DNA of 64,000 bases, taken from positions 930,001 to 994,000 of the forward strand of contig NZ_FNVX01000004.1 in assembly GCF_900104585.1 (NCBI RefSeq). Direction: 5' to 3'. This stretch comes from Bacteroides ihuae. GTDB taxonomy: Bacteria > Bacteroidota > Bacteroidia > Bacteroidales > Bacteroidaceae. The notes beneath the pieces are model-generated. The model was not told where the DNA came from. It saw only the letters and a list, made by a program, of their open reading frames with translations, and ran no database searches. Within the stretch, counting starts at the first letter, position 1; each line of letters begins with the position of its first letter. The translations under genes were made by a program, and so were the position numbers. Below are positions 54,461 through 62,400 of this stretch, piece after piece.

Positions 54461-54865
54461 TCAAGGCAATCCATCTGATGAGAAATTAACATAATTGCCA
54501 TCAAGATAACCAGTTAATACAGAATACTCAACCCTTACATTATCAAAAAGAACACGATTATTCGTACTATACGTTATAATAATCGAATCAAAATATCCTG
54601 AAGCCCATGACCAGTTAAATGAATACTCATTAGTTTCCGTCTGACTAAGTTTATACGCAGTAAAAAGCTCCACGCCAGTACCATCTTTATTAAATGAAAA
54701 CTCTTGTTTACATTTCACCCCAATATTGTCAGTAAAAAGGCTCTCCCATTGTGTTCTGCACAAATAATAGGTAGCTGTACTACCATCAACAGTTTCATCG
54801 GTTGTTTCACAATTCGATAAAAGGCATACGGTAATTAGTAAAAAAAACATTCGAGTAAACTTCAT
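54461..54865 (-). CDS. Small lipoprotein, beta-rich, lipocalin-like
   Basis: The 134-residue protein has a lipoprotein signal (LITVCLLSNCETTD, Cys at about 19) and a set of beta strands (YYLCRTQWESLF, KQEFSFNKDGTGVELF, YSFNWSWASG) that recall lipocalin-like Bacteroides lipoproteins. The start at 54865 is preferred because it gives a normal signal peptide; the frame is open to 54886. It is transcribed toward the KAS III operon. Function unknown. Confidence 0.68.
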   Translation of the reverse strand: MKFTRMFFLLITVCLLSNCETTDETVDGSTATYYLCRTQWESLFTDNIGVKCKQEFSFNKDGTGVELFTAYKLSQTETNEYSFNWSWASGYFDSIIITYSTNNRVLFDNVRVEYSVLTGYLDGNYVNFSSDGLP

Positions 54866-55088
54866 AAAAAAAACAATTATTGACACATAAAAACACGAGT
54901 ATGATCTATATAAATAAAAAGAATAAACAGTCTACAAAGATACAGAATAGATACATTTATTTATATAAATTATTCATGTATATAAGCTATACAAATGATT
55001 TATGAACCCAAATTCATTAAACTACAACCACAGAGAATATTTATGAATTATTCGTACGTATAACTCAAAAAAAATAGAATTTTTACAT

Positions 55089-55096
55089 TACATTTG
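55089..55096 (+). promoter_or_regulatory. -7 box for the Crp/Fnr gene
   Basis: TACATTTG fits TAnnTTTG 30 bp before the start codon at 55127. The -33 is weak. The rest of 54866-55126 is AT-rich with nothing else supportable. Confidence 0.45.
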
Positions 55097-55126
55097 TTTG
55101 ACAGTTAAGCAAAACAACAACTTAAT

Positions 55127-55720
55127 ATGAACAATGGAGACCTTAACAACGCAAAAAAGTGCATACAAGACTTATCTAATACCATAGGAATTTCGCCCAA
55201 AGATGATACCTTAGAGATATTACTTAAATCTTCTAAAGTCATTAAATATGAGAAAAGCAGTATTATTCCCAATAAATTACTTAATGAAACGCTTTGCATA
55301 GTAATCAACGGTATCGTACGCTACTTTACTAATTATGAAGAATTAGAAGATCAAACTCTACGTTTCACATTCTCAAATGAAATTTTATCTCTCCATACCG
55401 ATCCTGAAAATAGAGAAGAGCAGCTGCAAGCCATATCTGATTGCACTATTTTAACAATACAATATAATATCCTAGATGAAACATCAAAGCAAAATGAGCT
55501 TTTGGAAACATATATAAATAGAATAACATTCGATAAATTAAAATATGAAATATATTTATTAAGAATAAATCCAGAAGAACGTTACAAAATATTCAGAAAA
55601 AGGTACAACCATATTTTTTTATTAATACCACTAAAATATATAGCATCATATTTAAATATAACGCCCCAAGCATTGTGTAGAATCAGGAAGAGACTTATTC
55701 AAAAAGACAAACAAAAATAA
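55127..55720 (+). CDS. Crp/Fnr family transcriptional regulator
   Basis: The 197-residue protein has an N-terminal cyclic-nucleotide-binding-like beta-roll (about 30-120; SSIIPNKLLNETLCIVINGI) and a C-terminal helix-turn-helix (LIPLKYIASYLNITPQALCR, about 165-185). No Fnr-type Cys cluster is present. This short Crp-like form is common in Bacteroidota. The divergent lipoprotein gene and the secreted protein gene downstream are possible targets. Confidence 0.8.
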   Translation: MNNGDLNNAKKCIQDLSNTIGISPKDDTLEILLKSSKVIKYEKSSIIPNKLLNETLCIVINGIVRYFTNYEELEDQTLRFTFSNEILSLHTDPENREEQLQAISDCTILTIQYNILDETSKQNELLETYINRITFDKLKYEIYLLRINPEERYKIFRKRYNHIFLLIPLKYIASYLNITPQALCRIRKRLIQKDKQK

Positions 55721-55941
55721 CATCTCGATTCTTATATAAAATAAAAAAAGGCATTATCAATAAGAAGAGAGCATTAGATATGCAGCTATATATAAAATTA
55801 TTACAACGCATTATAATTCCAGAAAGATAAAGAAACACATTAAAACAATAAACACAAATTTATTAAATAAACTCTGGTTCATAAATAGTTACCAAAAAGG
55901 GCTTATTAACCAAAGTTCATATAGAAAAGTAAATATAATTA

Positions 55942-55949
55942 TACCTTTG
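55942..55949 (+). promoter_or_regulatory. -7 box for the small secreted protein gene
   Basis: TACCTTTG matches TAnnTTTG 49 bp before the ATG at 55998. Confidence 0.55.
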
Positions 55950-55997
55950 CTGTATCTCATGAGAATACAAATTGTTTAATTTAAAACTAAAATCAAA

Positions 55998-56360
55998 ATG
56001 AAAACATTAAGAGCAATCTTCAGTTTAGCGATTATTCTATTTGGGGCAACAACGACATTTGCTCAAGCAAATGAACGTGACAATTCAAACGCTACAAATA
56101 TGAATATCAATGCAAACGTTAACTCAAGTAACATTAACGTCTGGTTTAATGATTCAGGAGCGATATACCCCGTTTATTTATTAAATCCTATTACAGAACA
56201 GACTCAAATAAAAGAGGTTTGGGATTACATATCTAATTTTTTGGGCACAACATTTTTTGATTTATATTACAATGCTCAAAAATTAAGCCTGTACAATAGT
56301 TTCAAAGACTATTGGATAGTAGGCAATGTAAGTGTCATACTTATAGTTAAGAGAAGATAA
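55998..56360 (+). CDS. Small secreted protein of unknown function
   Basis: The 120-residue protein has a signal peptide (AIILFGATTTFAQA), an Asn/Ser-rich stretch (NATNMNINANVNSSNINVWF) and a C-terminal part with aromatic residues (KEVWDYISNFLGTTFFDLYY) ending in basic residues. No lipobox. I do not recognise a family. It has its own promoter and terminator, so it is expressed independently. Confidence 0.65.
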   Translation: MKTLRAIFSLAIILFGATTTFAQANERDNSNATNMNINANVNSSNINVWFNDSGAIYPVYLLNPITEQTQIKEVWDYISNFLGTTFFDLYYNAQKLSLYNSFKDYWIVGNVSVILIVKRR

Positions 56361-56402
56361 CTGAAAATAGGAATAGATAAACCTAAGTTAAAAATTAATT
56401 AG

Positions 56403-56437
56403 AGCAGGAAGAGAATACGGTTAATTTTCTTCCTGCT
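56403..56437 (+). terminator. Terminator after the small secreted protein gene
   Basis: AGCAGGAAGA (56403-56412) pairs with TCTTCCTGCT (56428-56437) and is followed by a T-rich tail. The remaining part of the gap (56438-56722) is AT-rich and shows no supportable feature. Confidence 0.75.
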
Positions 56438-56722
56438 TATTTATGCGCAAAATCCAAAAATGGGATTATGCTGGAAAAGAAGAAGAAACAAAGAGAAAAA
56501 ATAAAGAGCCAAAAACCAATGCCAAATAAAGATCGTTCGAAGAATTAATACTATCTTTATATATGAATTATGGCAAAAACAACAACCGATTAATTATTCT
56601 TAGATAGAATTTATAGTTCTATCTTTACATCTATTGCTTCACAAATTAAGCAAAAACAATTGGAGATAAATTAGACTATTAGTTAGATAGAGACTATAAA
56701 TATTAAAAACACAAGATTTTCT

Positions 56723-57376
56723 ATGGAAAAAGGTGGAGTAATTTTTGATTTTAATGGAACATTATTCTGGGATTCAGAATATCAAGAATCTTCCTGGGAT
56801 GAATATCTAGAAATACAAAACATCAAACTTACTAAGTTACAGAAGAGAGAATACATTCATGGACGAAATGGAAAAGATACTTTCGAAATTCTATTTAATC
56901 GTAAGTTGAATGATTCGGAAGTGAATCAACTTATTGAAGAGAAAGAGGTCCTTTATAGAAAAGAATGTCTTAAACACAAAATGGAACTTGCCCCCGGAGC
57001 TAAATCTCTTTTAGAATATTTGAAAGCCGAAAAGATACCTATGGGAATAGCGACTGCTTCGGGGAAAACGAATATAGATTTTTTCATCGAGAAGTTTAAT
57101 TTACTCTCTTATTTTAAGCTGGAAAATATTATTTATGATGATGGTTCAATAAAGGGGAAACCTAATTCGGATATATTTGAAAAAGCAATTCATCGATTAG
57201 GGGTGAATAAAGAGGAGTCAATCATTTTCGAGGATTCTTATTCAGGGATACAGGCGGCTATTAATAGCAAAGTGGCAACTGTTATTATCGTAAAATCTAC
57301 GAACGAAAATTTCGAGTCGTTTGATCTACCAATAATAAAACATTTTGATGAGTTTAATAGGAATCTTTTAATTTAA
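56723..57376 (+). CDS. HAD superfamily hydrolase (beta-phosphoglucomutase-like)
   Basis: The 217-residue protein has HAD motif I IFDFNGTLFWDS (about 7-18), a helical cap (about 20-95), motif II IATASGKTN, motif III Lys (KGKPNSDIF) and motif IV IIFEDSYSGIQAA. The nucleophile Asp is present, but the usual second Asp of DxDGT is Asn, which could slow or change the reaction. Family members act on phosphorylated sugars or similar small molecules. Confidence 0.85.
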   Translation: MEKGGVIFDFNGTLFWDSEYQESSWDEYLEIQNIKLTKLQKREYIHGRNGKDTFEILFNRKLNDSEVNQLIEEKEVLYRKECLKHKMELAPGAKSLLEYLKAEKIPMGIATASGKTNIDFFIEKFNLLSYFKLENIIYDDGSIKGKPNSDIFEKAIHRLGVNKEESIIFEDSYSGIQAAINSKVATVIIVKSTNENFESFDLPIIKHFDEFNRNLLI

Positions 57377-57382
57377 AAAGAG

Positions 57383-57934
57383 ATGAAAATGGGAAATATT
57401 GAGACTGCACGACTTGTACTTCGCACCGTTGAGGAGTCGGATGCAGAAGACATATATGAATATAGTCGCAATCCTAATGTTGGAATTACGGCTGGATGGA
57501 AACCTCACGAAAGCATTGAGGAAACCAGAGTAATCATGAAACAGATATTCATTGGACAAGAAAATATATTTGGGATTGTCCTTAAAGAGTGTAATAAACT
57601 GATCGGTACTATCGGGCTGATGCCGGATCCACGTCGTGAGAACCCTAAAGCCATGATGATAGGATATGCAGTGGCAGAAGAACATTGGGGAAAGGGGTTT
57701 ATGACAGAGGCCGCCAATGCTGTAGTTTCATACGGCTTCAACAAATTAGCTTTGGATTTGATTAGCTGTACTTGCTATCCCGATAATCGGCGATCTTGGC
57801 GAGTAATTGAAAAATGCGGCTTCTATCATGAAGGCTCTCTTAGGCAATGTGAAGTAAGATTTGACGGTACAATAATGGACATGGAATGTTTCTCCATAAC
57901 GGCCGAAGAATGGAAGAATCAAAAGACGATATAA
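57383..57934 (+). CDS. RimJ/RimL-type GNAT acetyltransferase
   Basis: The 183-residue protein has ETARLVLRTVEESDAEDIYE at the start and the acetyl-CoA loop EEHWGKGFMTEAA (about 92), then YPDNRRSWRVIEKCGFYHEG, a RimJ/RimL hallmark. Proteins of this type acetylate ribosomal protein N-termini, or antibiotics and small molecules. The acceptor is unknown. It starts 6 bp after the HAD gene. Confidence 0.87.
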   Translation: MKMGNIETARLVLRTVEESDAEDIYEYSRNPNVGITAGWKPHESIEETRVIMKQIFIGQENIFGIVLKECNKLIGTIGLMPDPRRENPKAMMIGYAVAEEHWGKGFMTEAANAVVSYGFNKLALDLISCTCYPDNRRSWRVIEKCGFYHEGSLRQCEVRFDGTIMDMECFSITAEEWKNQKTI

Positions 57935-57936
57935 GT

Positions 57937-58410
57937 ATGCGATACGTAAGTACCCTTTTAGCAGTAAAAGATGTAAATCGTTCCAAACGGTTTTATCAAG
58001 AACTATTTGAGCAAAAGGTAACAATGGACTTTGGTCGAAATGTTACATTTAGTGGAGGATTCTGCATTCAGCAGGATTTTGATTGGTTAGCGGACTTCCC
58101 AAAGGATTCCATCAAGGAACGTTCTCACAATATGGAGCTGTATTTTGAAGTGGACGATTTTGATGCCTTCATTGATAAACTTAACTCGTTTGAAGATATC
58201 AACTATCTTCACCAAGCCAAAATGCACGAATGGAAACAGCGCGTAGTTCGTATTTATGATCCGGACTATCACATTATAGAGATTGGCGAGTCGATGGCTG
58301 TAATTGCTGCACGTTATCTGAAACAAGGTTATTCAGTAGAGGAAACGGCAAAGATTATTCAGCACCCAATTGAGTTTGTAGAGTCGGTAGCAAAAGGGGT
58401 AATATCCTAA
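57937..58410 (+). CDS. VOC (glyoxalase/bleomycin-resistance-like) protein
   Basis: The protein of about 157 residues begins MRYVSTLLAVKDVNRSKRFY, typical of vicinal-oxygen-chelate proteins, with VRIYDPDYHIIEIGESM as the end of the VOC fold, then a helical C-terminal extension (about 110-157, EETAKIIQHPIEFVESVAKG). The start at 57937 lies just after the upstream stop; in-frame ATGs at 57910 and 57886 would overlap it. Ligand unknown. Confidence 0.82.
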   Translation: MRYVSTLLAVKDVNRSKRFYQELFEQKVTMDFGRNVTFSGGFCIQQDFDWLADFPKDSIKERSHNMELYFEVDDFDAFIDKLNSFEDINYLHQAKMHEWKQRVVRIYDPDYHIIEIGESMAVIAARYLKQGYSVEETAKIIQHPIEFVESVAKGVIS

Positions 58411-58464
58411 CGCTAGGATTTTACAAGACGATATTTATCTTGTTAATAGCACAAATAGTGATTA

Positions 58465-58500
58465 CCAATCATCTCTACAATCTTTCATGCAACTCTTACG
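58465..58500 (+). pseudogene. Scrap of an AbiEi-like antitoxin gene
   Basis: These 36 bases match 47725-47760 of the AbiEi gene at 31 positions, including 18 in a row, and the local translation ITNHLYNLSCNSY echoes IANHLYNPSYISY. No longer coding. Confidence 0.5.
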
Positions 58501-58520
58501 TCTGTCTTTCTAATCGAAGA

Positions 58521-58823
58521 TCACAGCGCGCATGTGCCCTCACCAGCATAATCAGCGCCTGTTTTGCCCTTATATTGAGGATGCCTTTCGAGCCACACAA
58601 CGGCATAAGAGCAAGTAGCCATGGGGGTGTAATCATTCTCTAAAGCATAATCATACGCCGATTTCACTAGAGCGGATGCAATACCTCTGCCACCGATTTC
58701 TTCAGGAACAATCGTATGGCGAACATCCAATGCTCCGTCAACGATTACATAAGAGAGGTGGGCAGTCACTCCGTCAACTGTTACTTCAAAAATCCCTTTT
58801 TCTTTATCATGCACTATATCCAT
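58521..58823 (-). CDS. Small GNAT-type N-acetyltransferase (YjdJ-like)
   Basis: The 100-residue protein matches the small one-domain acetyltransferases of the YjdJ type: GALDVRHTIVPEEIGGRGIA followed by SALVKSAYDYALEN, and CSYAVVWLERHPQYK. The start at 58823 (MDIVHDKEKG) is preferred; the open frame extends to 58874, but those residues are not typical of the family. Confidence 0.82.
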   Translation of the reverse strand: MDIVHDKEKGIFEVTVDGVTAHLSYVIVDGALDVRHTIVPEEIGGRGIASALVKSAYDYALENDYTPMATCSYAVVWLERHPQYKGKTGADYAGEGTCAL

Positions 58824-58959
58824 AATCTTTCTGTTTTTATAAAACAACAAACAAAGACGGAAAAAAGATTTCATGAATCTGACAGAGAGTGTGCTAATAA
58901 TTAAAGAAAGATAGCAGGATTAGCTAGCGGAATTCATCTCTATTATTGCATAAAAAGAA

Positions 58960-58967
58960 TATCTTTG
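58960..58967 (+). promoter_or_regulatory. -7 box for the NCS2 permease gene
   Basis: TATCTTTG fits TAnnTTTG 63 bp before the ATG at 59031. I see no purine-riboswitch structure in the leader. Confidence 0.45.
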
Positions 58968-59030
58968 TGTTTCTCGATACTTCAGCGCTTCTGACGCAAA
59001 CGCGATTGTTTAACTAAATAATTTAAAAAG

Positions 59031-60323
59031 ATGAGTTTTCAACCCACTCCCTTAAAATATAAGAATGATGATAAACCCGGTGTATGGCCTATGCTAATGT
59101 ATGGAATGCAATGGTTTCTGATAACGATCCCTATCGTATTGATACTTAGTGCGGTGGTAGGAAACTTTCAACTGGAGACTGTAGCCGAACGCACCTTTTA
59201 CACTCAAAAGCTTTTTGCCCTGACTGGTGTAGGCCTTGTCTTGCAAGTGCTCTTCGGCCATAAGATGCCTGTGGTGATCGGTCCGGCTGCCGTTTTACTC
59301 ATTGGTGTTATTTCTACTCAGGCTTCTCAGGCAACTGAAGTATACACGGCCATAATCTGTGGAGGAGCTTTCATGTGGTTCATCTCTTTCAGTGGATGGA
59401 TAAAGTATCTTCAAAAAGTATTTACGGTCAGAATCATTATTGTCATTCTTGCTCTGATATCCTTTACGCTGACTCCGACCATTCTCAACCTTTTGTTTGC
59501 GAATAAAGCGCACCCTTTCTTTTCACTCTGCTTCGCTTTGTGCCTAACTTTCCTGATGTTACTCGGAAACAAATTGTTGCGAGGTATTTGGAAGTCGAGC
59601 ATCGTATTATGGGGGTTAATTATTGGTTCTTTATTCTATATAATCATCATAGGAGATGCTTCCTTAACGCCAGTTGGAGACAGCGCAGCAAGTAGTGCAA
59701 CCGGTTCTTTCTTGATACCCGGCCTAGCTTTTGACCCCGGCATAATGCTTTCGTTTTTGTTCTGCTACATTGCTCTTTTTATTAATGAGCTTGGCTCCGT
59801 ACAGTCAGTTGGCACCGCTATCGGTGTAAGTGGTATGGAGAAAAGAACACGTCTCGGGCTTCGCCTCACGGGTCTTATGAATATACTTTCGGGGGCAACA
59901 GGAGTAATCGGTCCTGTTGACTTTTCACTTAGCCCGGGAGTTATCATGACCACGGGCTGTGCATCTCGCTACACACTTATTCCGGCAGCGGCAGGGCTCA
60001 TTCTGTGCGCCTTCTTTCCGAGCGTAATCACTTTCTTATCAGCCATTCCCAAACCCGTAATGGGGGTAATCCTGCTGTATCTTATGACCACACAGCTTTC
60101 ATCGGCTTTTCAGTTGGTGGCGCAAGACCAGGCATTACCGGATTTCAATAGCTGTATGATTGTTGCCTTTCCTATCATGATTGCATTGGTAGTGGCCTTT
60201 ATGCCTTCGGAGGTAACAGCTTCCATCCCACACATTCTCCGTCCACTCTTGGCAAACGGATTTGTGATGGGCGTTATAACTGTATTATTAATGGAACATT
60301 TGGTCTTCAAGAAGAAAGAATGA
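59031..60323 (+). CDS. NCS2 family purine/pyrimidine permease
   Basis: The 430-residue protein has about 12-14 membrane helices, with the NCS2 hallmarks VVIGPAAVLLIGVI (TM3 region), INELGSVQSVGTAIG (about 258) and VIGPVDFSLSPGVIMTTG (about 300). NCS2 carriers import xanthine, uracil or related bases by proton symport. Specificity is not clear. It is convergent with the fructokinase gene; the stops are 1 bp apart. Confidence 0.88.
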   Translation: MSFQPTPLKYKNDDKPGVWPMLMYGMQWFLITIPIVLILSAVVGNFQLETVAERTFYTQKLFALTGVGLVLQVLFGHKMPVVIGPAAVLLIGVISTQASQATEVYTAIICGGAFMWFISFSGWIKYLQKVFTVRIIIVILALISFTLTPTILNLLFANKAHPFFSLCFALCLTFLMLLGNKLLRGIWKSSIVLWGLIIGSLFYIIIIGDASLTPVGDSAASSATGSFLIPGLAFDPGIMLSFLFCYIALFINELGSVQSVGTAIGVSGMEKRTRLGLRLTGLMNILSGATGVIGPVDFSLSPGVIMTTGCASRYTLIPAAAGLILCAFFPSVITFLSAIPKPVMGVILLYLMTTQLSSAFQLVAQDQALPDFNSCMIVAFPIMIALVVAFMPSEVTASIPHILRPLLANGFVMGVITVLLMEHLVFKKKE

Positions 60324-60324
60324 T

Positions 60325-61212
60325 CTATATTAATCTATTCTTGTATTCTTCCGGTATTTCCGGCATCGCTCCGTTTTGCGTGCATACATAAGCCGAAACT
60401 TCAACGGCTAATTTGTGTGCTTCGGCTACATTGACTCCTTTGAGCAATGCTGCGCAAAAAGCAGCCGAGAAAGAATCGCCTGCTCCAACAGTGTCGGCGA
60501 CTTTTACTTTTGGCGTTTCCTGAAAAGAAACCAAACCCGGAGTGAAGACATAGCTTCCATTTGTTCCGCAAGTCAAAATCAACATCTTAAGATTATATTT
60601 CGCTATCAGAATCCAGCACTTATCTTCCAAGTCCACGCCCGGATATCCAAACAGACGACTGATAGCGACTAATTCTTCATCATTAATCTTCAGTACATTG
60701 CACTTCTTAAACGAATTTTCCAATACTTGCTTCGTATAAAAATTCTGTCGCAAATTGATATCGAAAATCTTAAGAGTATCTTTTTCGGTAGACATTGCAT
60801 CCAAAAAGCGATTAATCGTTTCACGACTCACTTTACTACGTTGTGCCAATGAACCAAATGAAACCGCCTGAGTTTTTCGGGCCAATTCTTCCAACTCTGG
60901 AGAAAAAGGAATATTATCCCAAGCCACATTCTCCTTTATTTCATAACGAGGGATGCCTTCTTTATCCAGTTGTACCTGTACGGTACCGGTAGGCTGATCA
61001 ACCAAGGGAAGTAAACAATTTAGCTTTTTCTTAGCAAAAACATCAAGAATTTCTGCTCCAAGTTCATCATCTCCTACAGCACTCACGGTGCATGTATCAA
61101 AGCCGAACTGTGATACATGATAGGCAAAATTGGCTGGTGCCCCACCTAGTTTCTTACCTTCAGGAAGCACATCCCAAAGAACTTCTCCTAAACCTACAAT
61201 CATATTTTTCAT
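60325..61212 (-). CDS. PfkB family carbohydrate kinase, probable fructokinase
   Basis: The 295-residue kinase has GLGEVLWDVLPEGKKLGGAP at the start (sugar-binding GG) and the catalytic DTVGAGDSFSAAF (about 237-249) with the anion hole and base Asp. It starts 2 bp after the MFS gene, in an operon with a GH32 enzyme, so phosphorylation of fructose after uptake is the likely role. Confidence 0.9.
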   Translation of the reverse strand: MKNMIVGLGEVLWDVLPEGKKLGGAPANFAYHVSQFGFDTCTVSAVGDDELGAEILDVFAKKKLNCLLPLVDQPTGTVQVQLDKEGIPRYEIKENVAWDNIPFSPELEELARKTQAVSFGSLAQRSKVSRETINRFLDAMSTEKDTLKIFDINLRQNFYTKQVLENSFKKCNVLKINDEELVAISRLFGYPGVDLEDKCWILIAKYNLKMLILTCGTNGSYVFTPGLVSFQETPKVKVADTVGAGDSFSAAFCAALLKGVNVAEAHKLAVEVSAYVCTQNGAMPEIPEEYKNRLI

Positions 61213-61214
61213 TC

Positions 61215-62378
61215 CTATTTAATTAATTGTTTTTTTATTCTTGTTGTAAATGTAATGAGGTAAATAATACCCATTAACATGACAGCGACGGCACCTGCCT
61301 GAGATTTCATTGTATCAGAGGCAACTCCCATAACAAGAGGAAAGATTGTGCCGCCAAACAATCCCATAATCATAAGTCCGGAAACTTCATTCTTCTTTTC
61401 AGGTAAGTGAAGCAAGGCTTGTGAGAAAATAATTGGAAAAACGTTAGAATTACCGAACCCCATTAATGCTACACAGACATAAATAGCCGTTTTGCTTTCT
61501 ACGAAAAAAAGTCCGCCCATAGCAACAAACATCATCAATGTACTCACAGCAAAAAAAATCCGGGAAGACAGCTTTGCTAAAATGAAAGTACCAGAGAAAC
61601 AACCAATGGTACGGAACAGAAAATAGATGCTGGTAGCATATCCGGCATCGGCTAGCGTCATACCTAAGCGTTCAATCAAAATCTTAGGAGCAGTTACATT
61701 TATACCCACATCAATCCCAACATGACACATGATACCAACAAAAGAGAAAAAGATAAGCTTGTCGCCTAACAAAGCAAAGCATTGTGTAAAAGTAGACGTT
61801 TCTCCTTTTTCATCATCTTCTTGAATCTTAGTGATACCTAAAAACACAACCGCCACTACGGCTACAACCATGAAGATGGGAAATAATATTTTCCAATTAT
61901 TAAATTGCATAGCCGCCCAAGCGGCAATAATAGGAGCGGAAAAAGAGGCTATAGCTTTAACAAACTGTCCAAAGGTTAGCGAACTAGCCAGTTTATCTCC
62001 GCTAACAATATTCGAAAGCAGTGGATTCAGTGAAACTTGCATTAATGCATTGCCTATTCCCAAAAGAGAGAAAGAAAGAAGCATGATGTAGAAATTATAA
62101 TCTAGCACAGGAAGCAGTAATGCAAACACTGTTACCACTAAACTTAATAACACCGTCTTTCTTCTACCAATTTTATTCATCAACATACCTGTTGGCACCG
62201 AGCAGATGAGGAACCAGAAGAAAACCATAGAAGGGAACAGGTTGGCTGTGGTATCATCCAGTGCAAAATCGGCTTTCACATAGTTGGTTGCAATGCCCAC
62301 GAGATCTACAAACCCCATGGCAAAGAAAGCCAGCATTACAGGGATCAACTTGATGTAAGAGTTCTTAATATTATTCAT
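61215..62378 (-). CDS. MFS sugar transporter, probably for fructose
   Basis: The 387-residue major facilitator protein has 12 membrane helices; the loop between TM2 and TM3 reads GMLMNKIGRRKT, a good MFS motif A. It is similar in type to FHS/FucP-like sugar carriers of Bacteroides. Between a GH32 gene and a fructokinase gene, fructose import across the inner membrane is the natural role. It starts 22 bp after the GH32 gene. Confidence 0.88.
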   Translation of the reverse strand: MNNIKNSYIKLIPVMLAFFAMGFVDLVGIATNYVKADFALDDTTANLFPSMVFFWFLICSVPTGMLMNKIGRRKTVLLSLVVTVFALLLPVLDYNFYIMLLSFSLLGIGNALMQVSLNPLLSNIVSGDKLASSLTFGQFVKAIASFSAPIIAAWAAMQFNNWKILFPIFMVVAVVAVVFLGITKIQEDDEKGETSTFTQCFALLGDKLIFFSFVGIMCHVGIDVGINVTAPKILIERLGMTLADAGYATSIYFLFRTIGCFSGTFILAKLSSRIFFAVSTLMMFVAMGGLFFVESKTAIYVCVALMGFGNSNVFPIIFSQALLHLPEKKNEVSGLMIMGLFGGTIFPLVMGVASDTMKSQAGAVAVMLMGIIYLITFTTRIKKQLIK

Positions 62379-62400
62379 ACTATACCTATTTTATTGGGGA

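Noticed and set aside
58875..59030. Purine riboswitch before the NCS2 permease
   Set aside because: No conserved three-way junction or loop motifs are visible in the leader.
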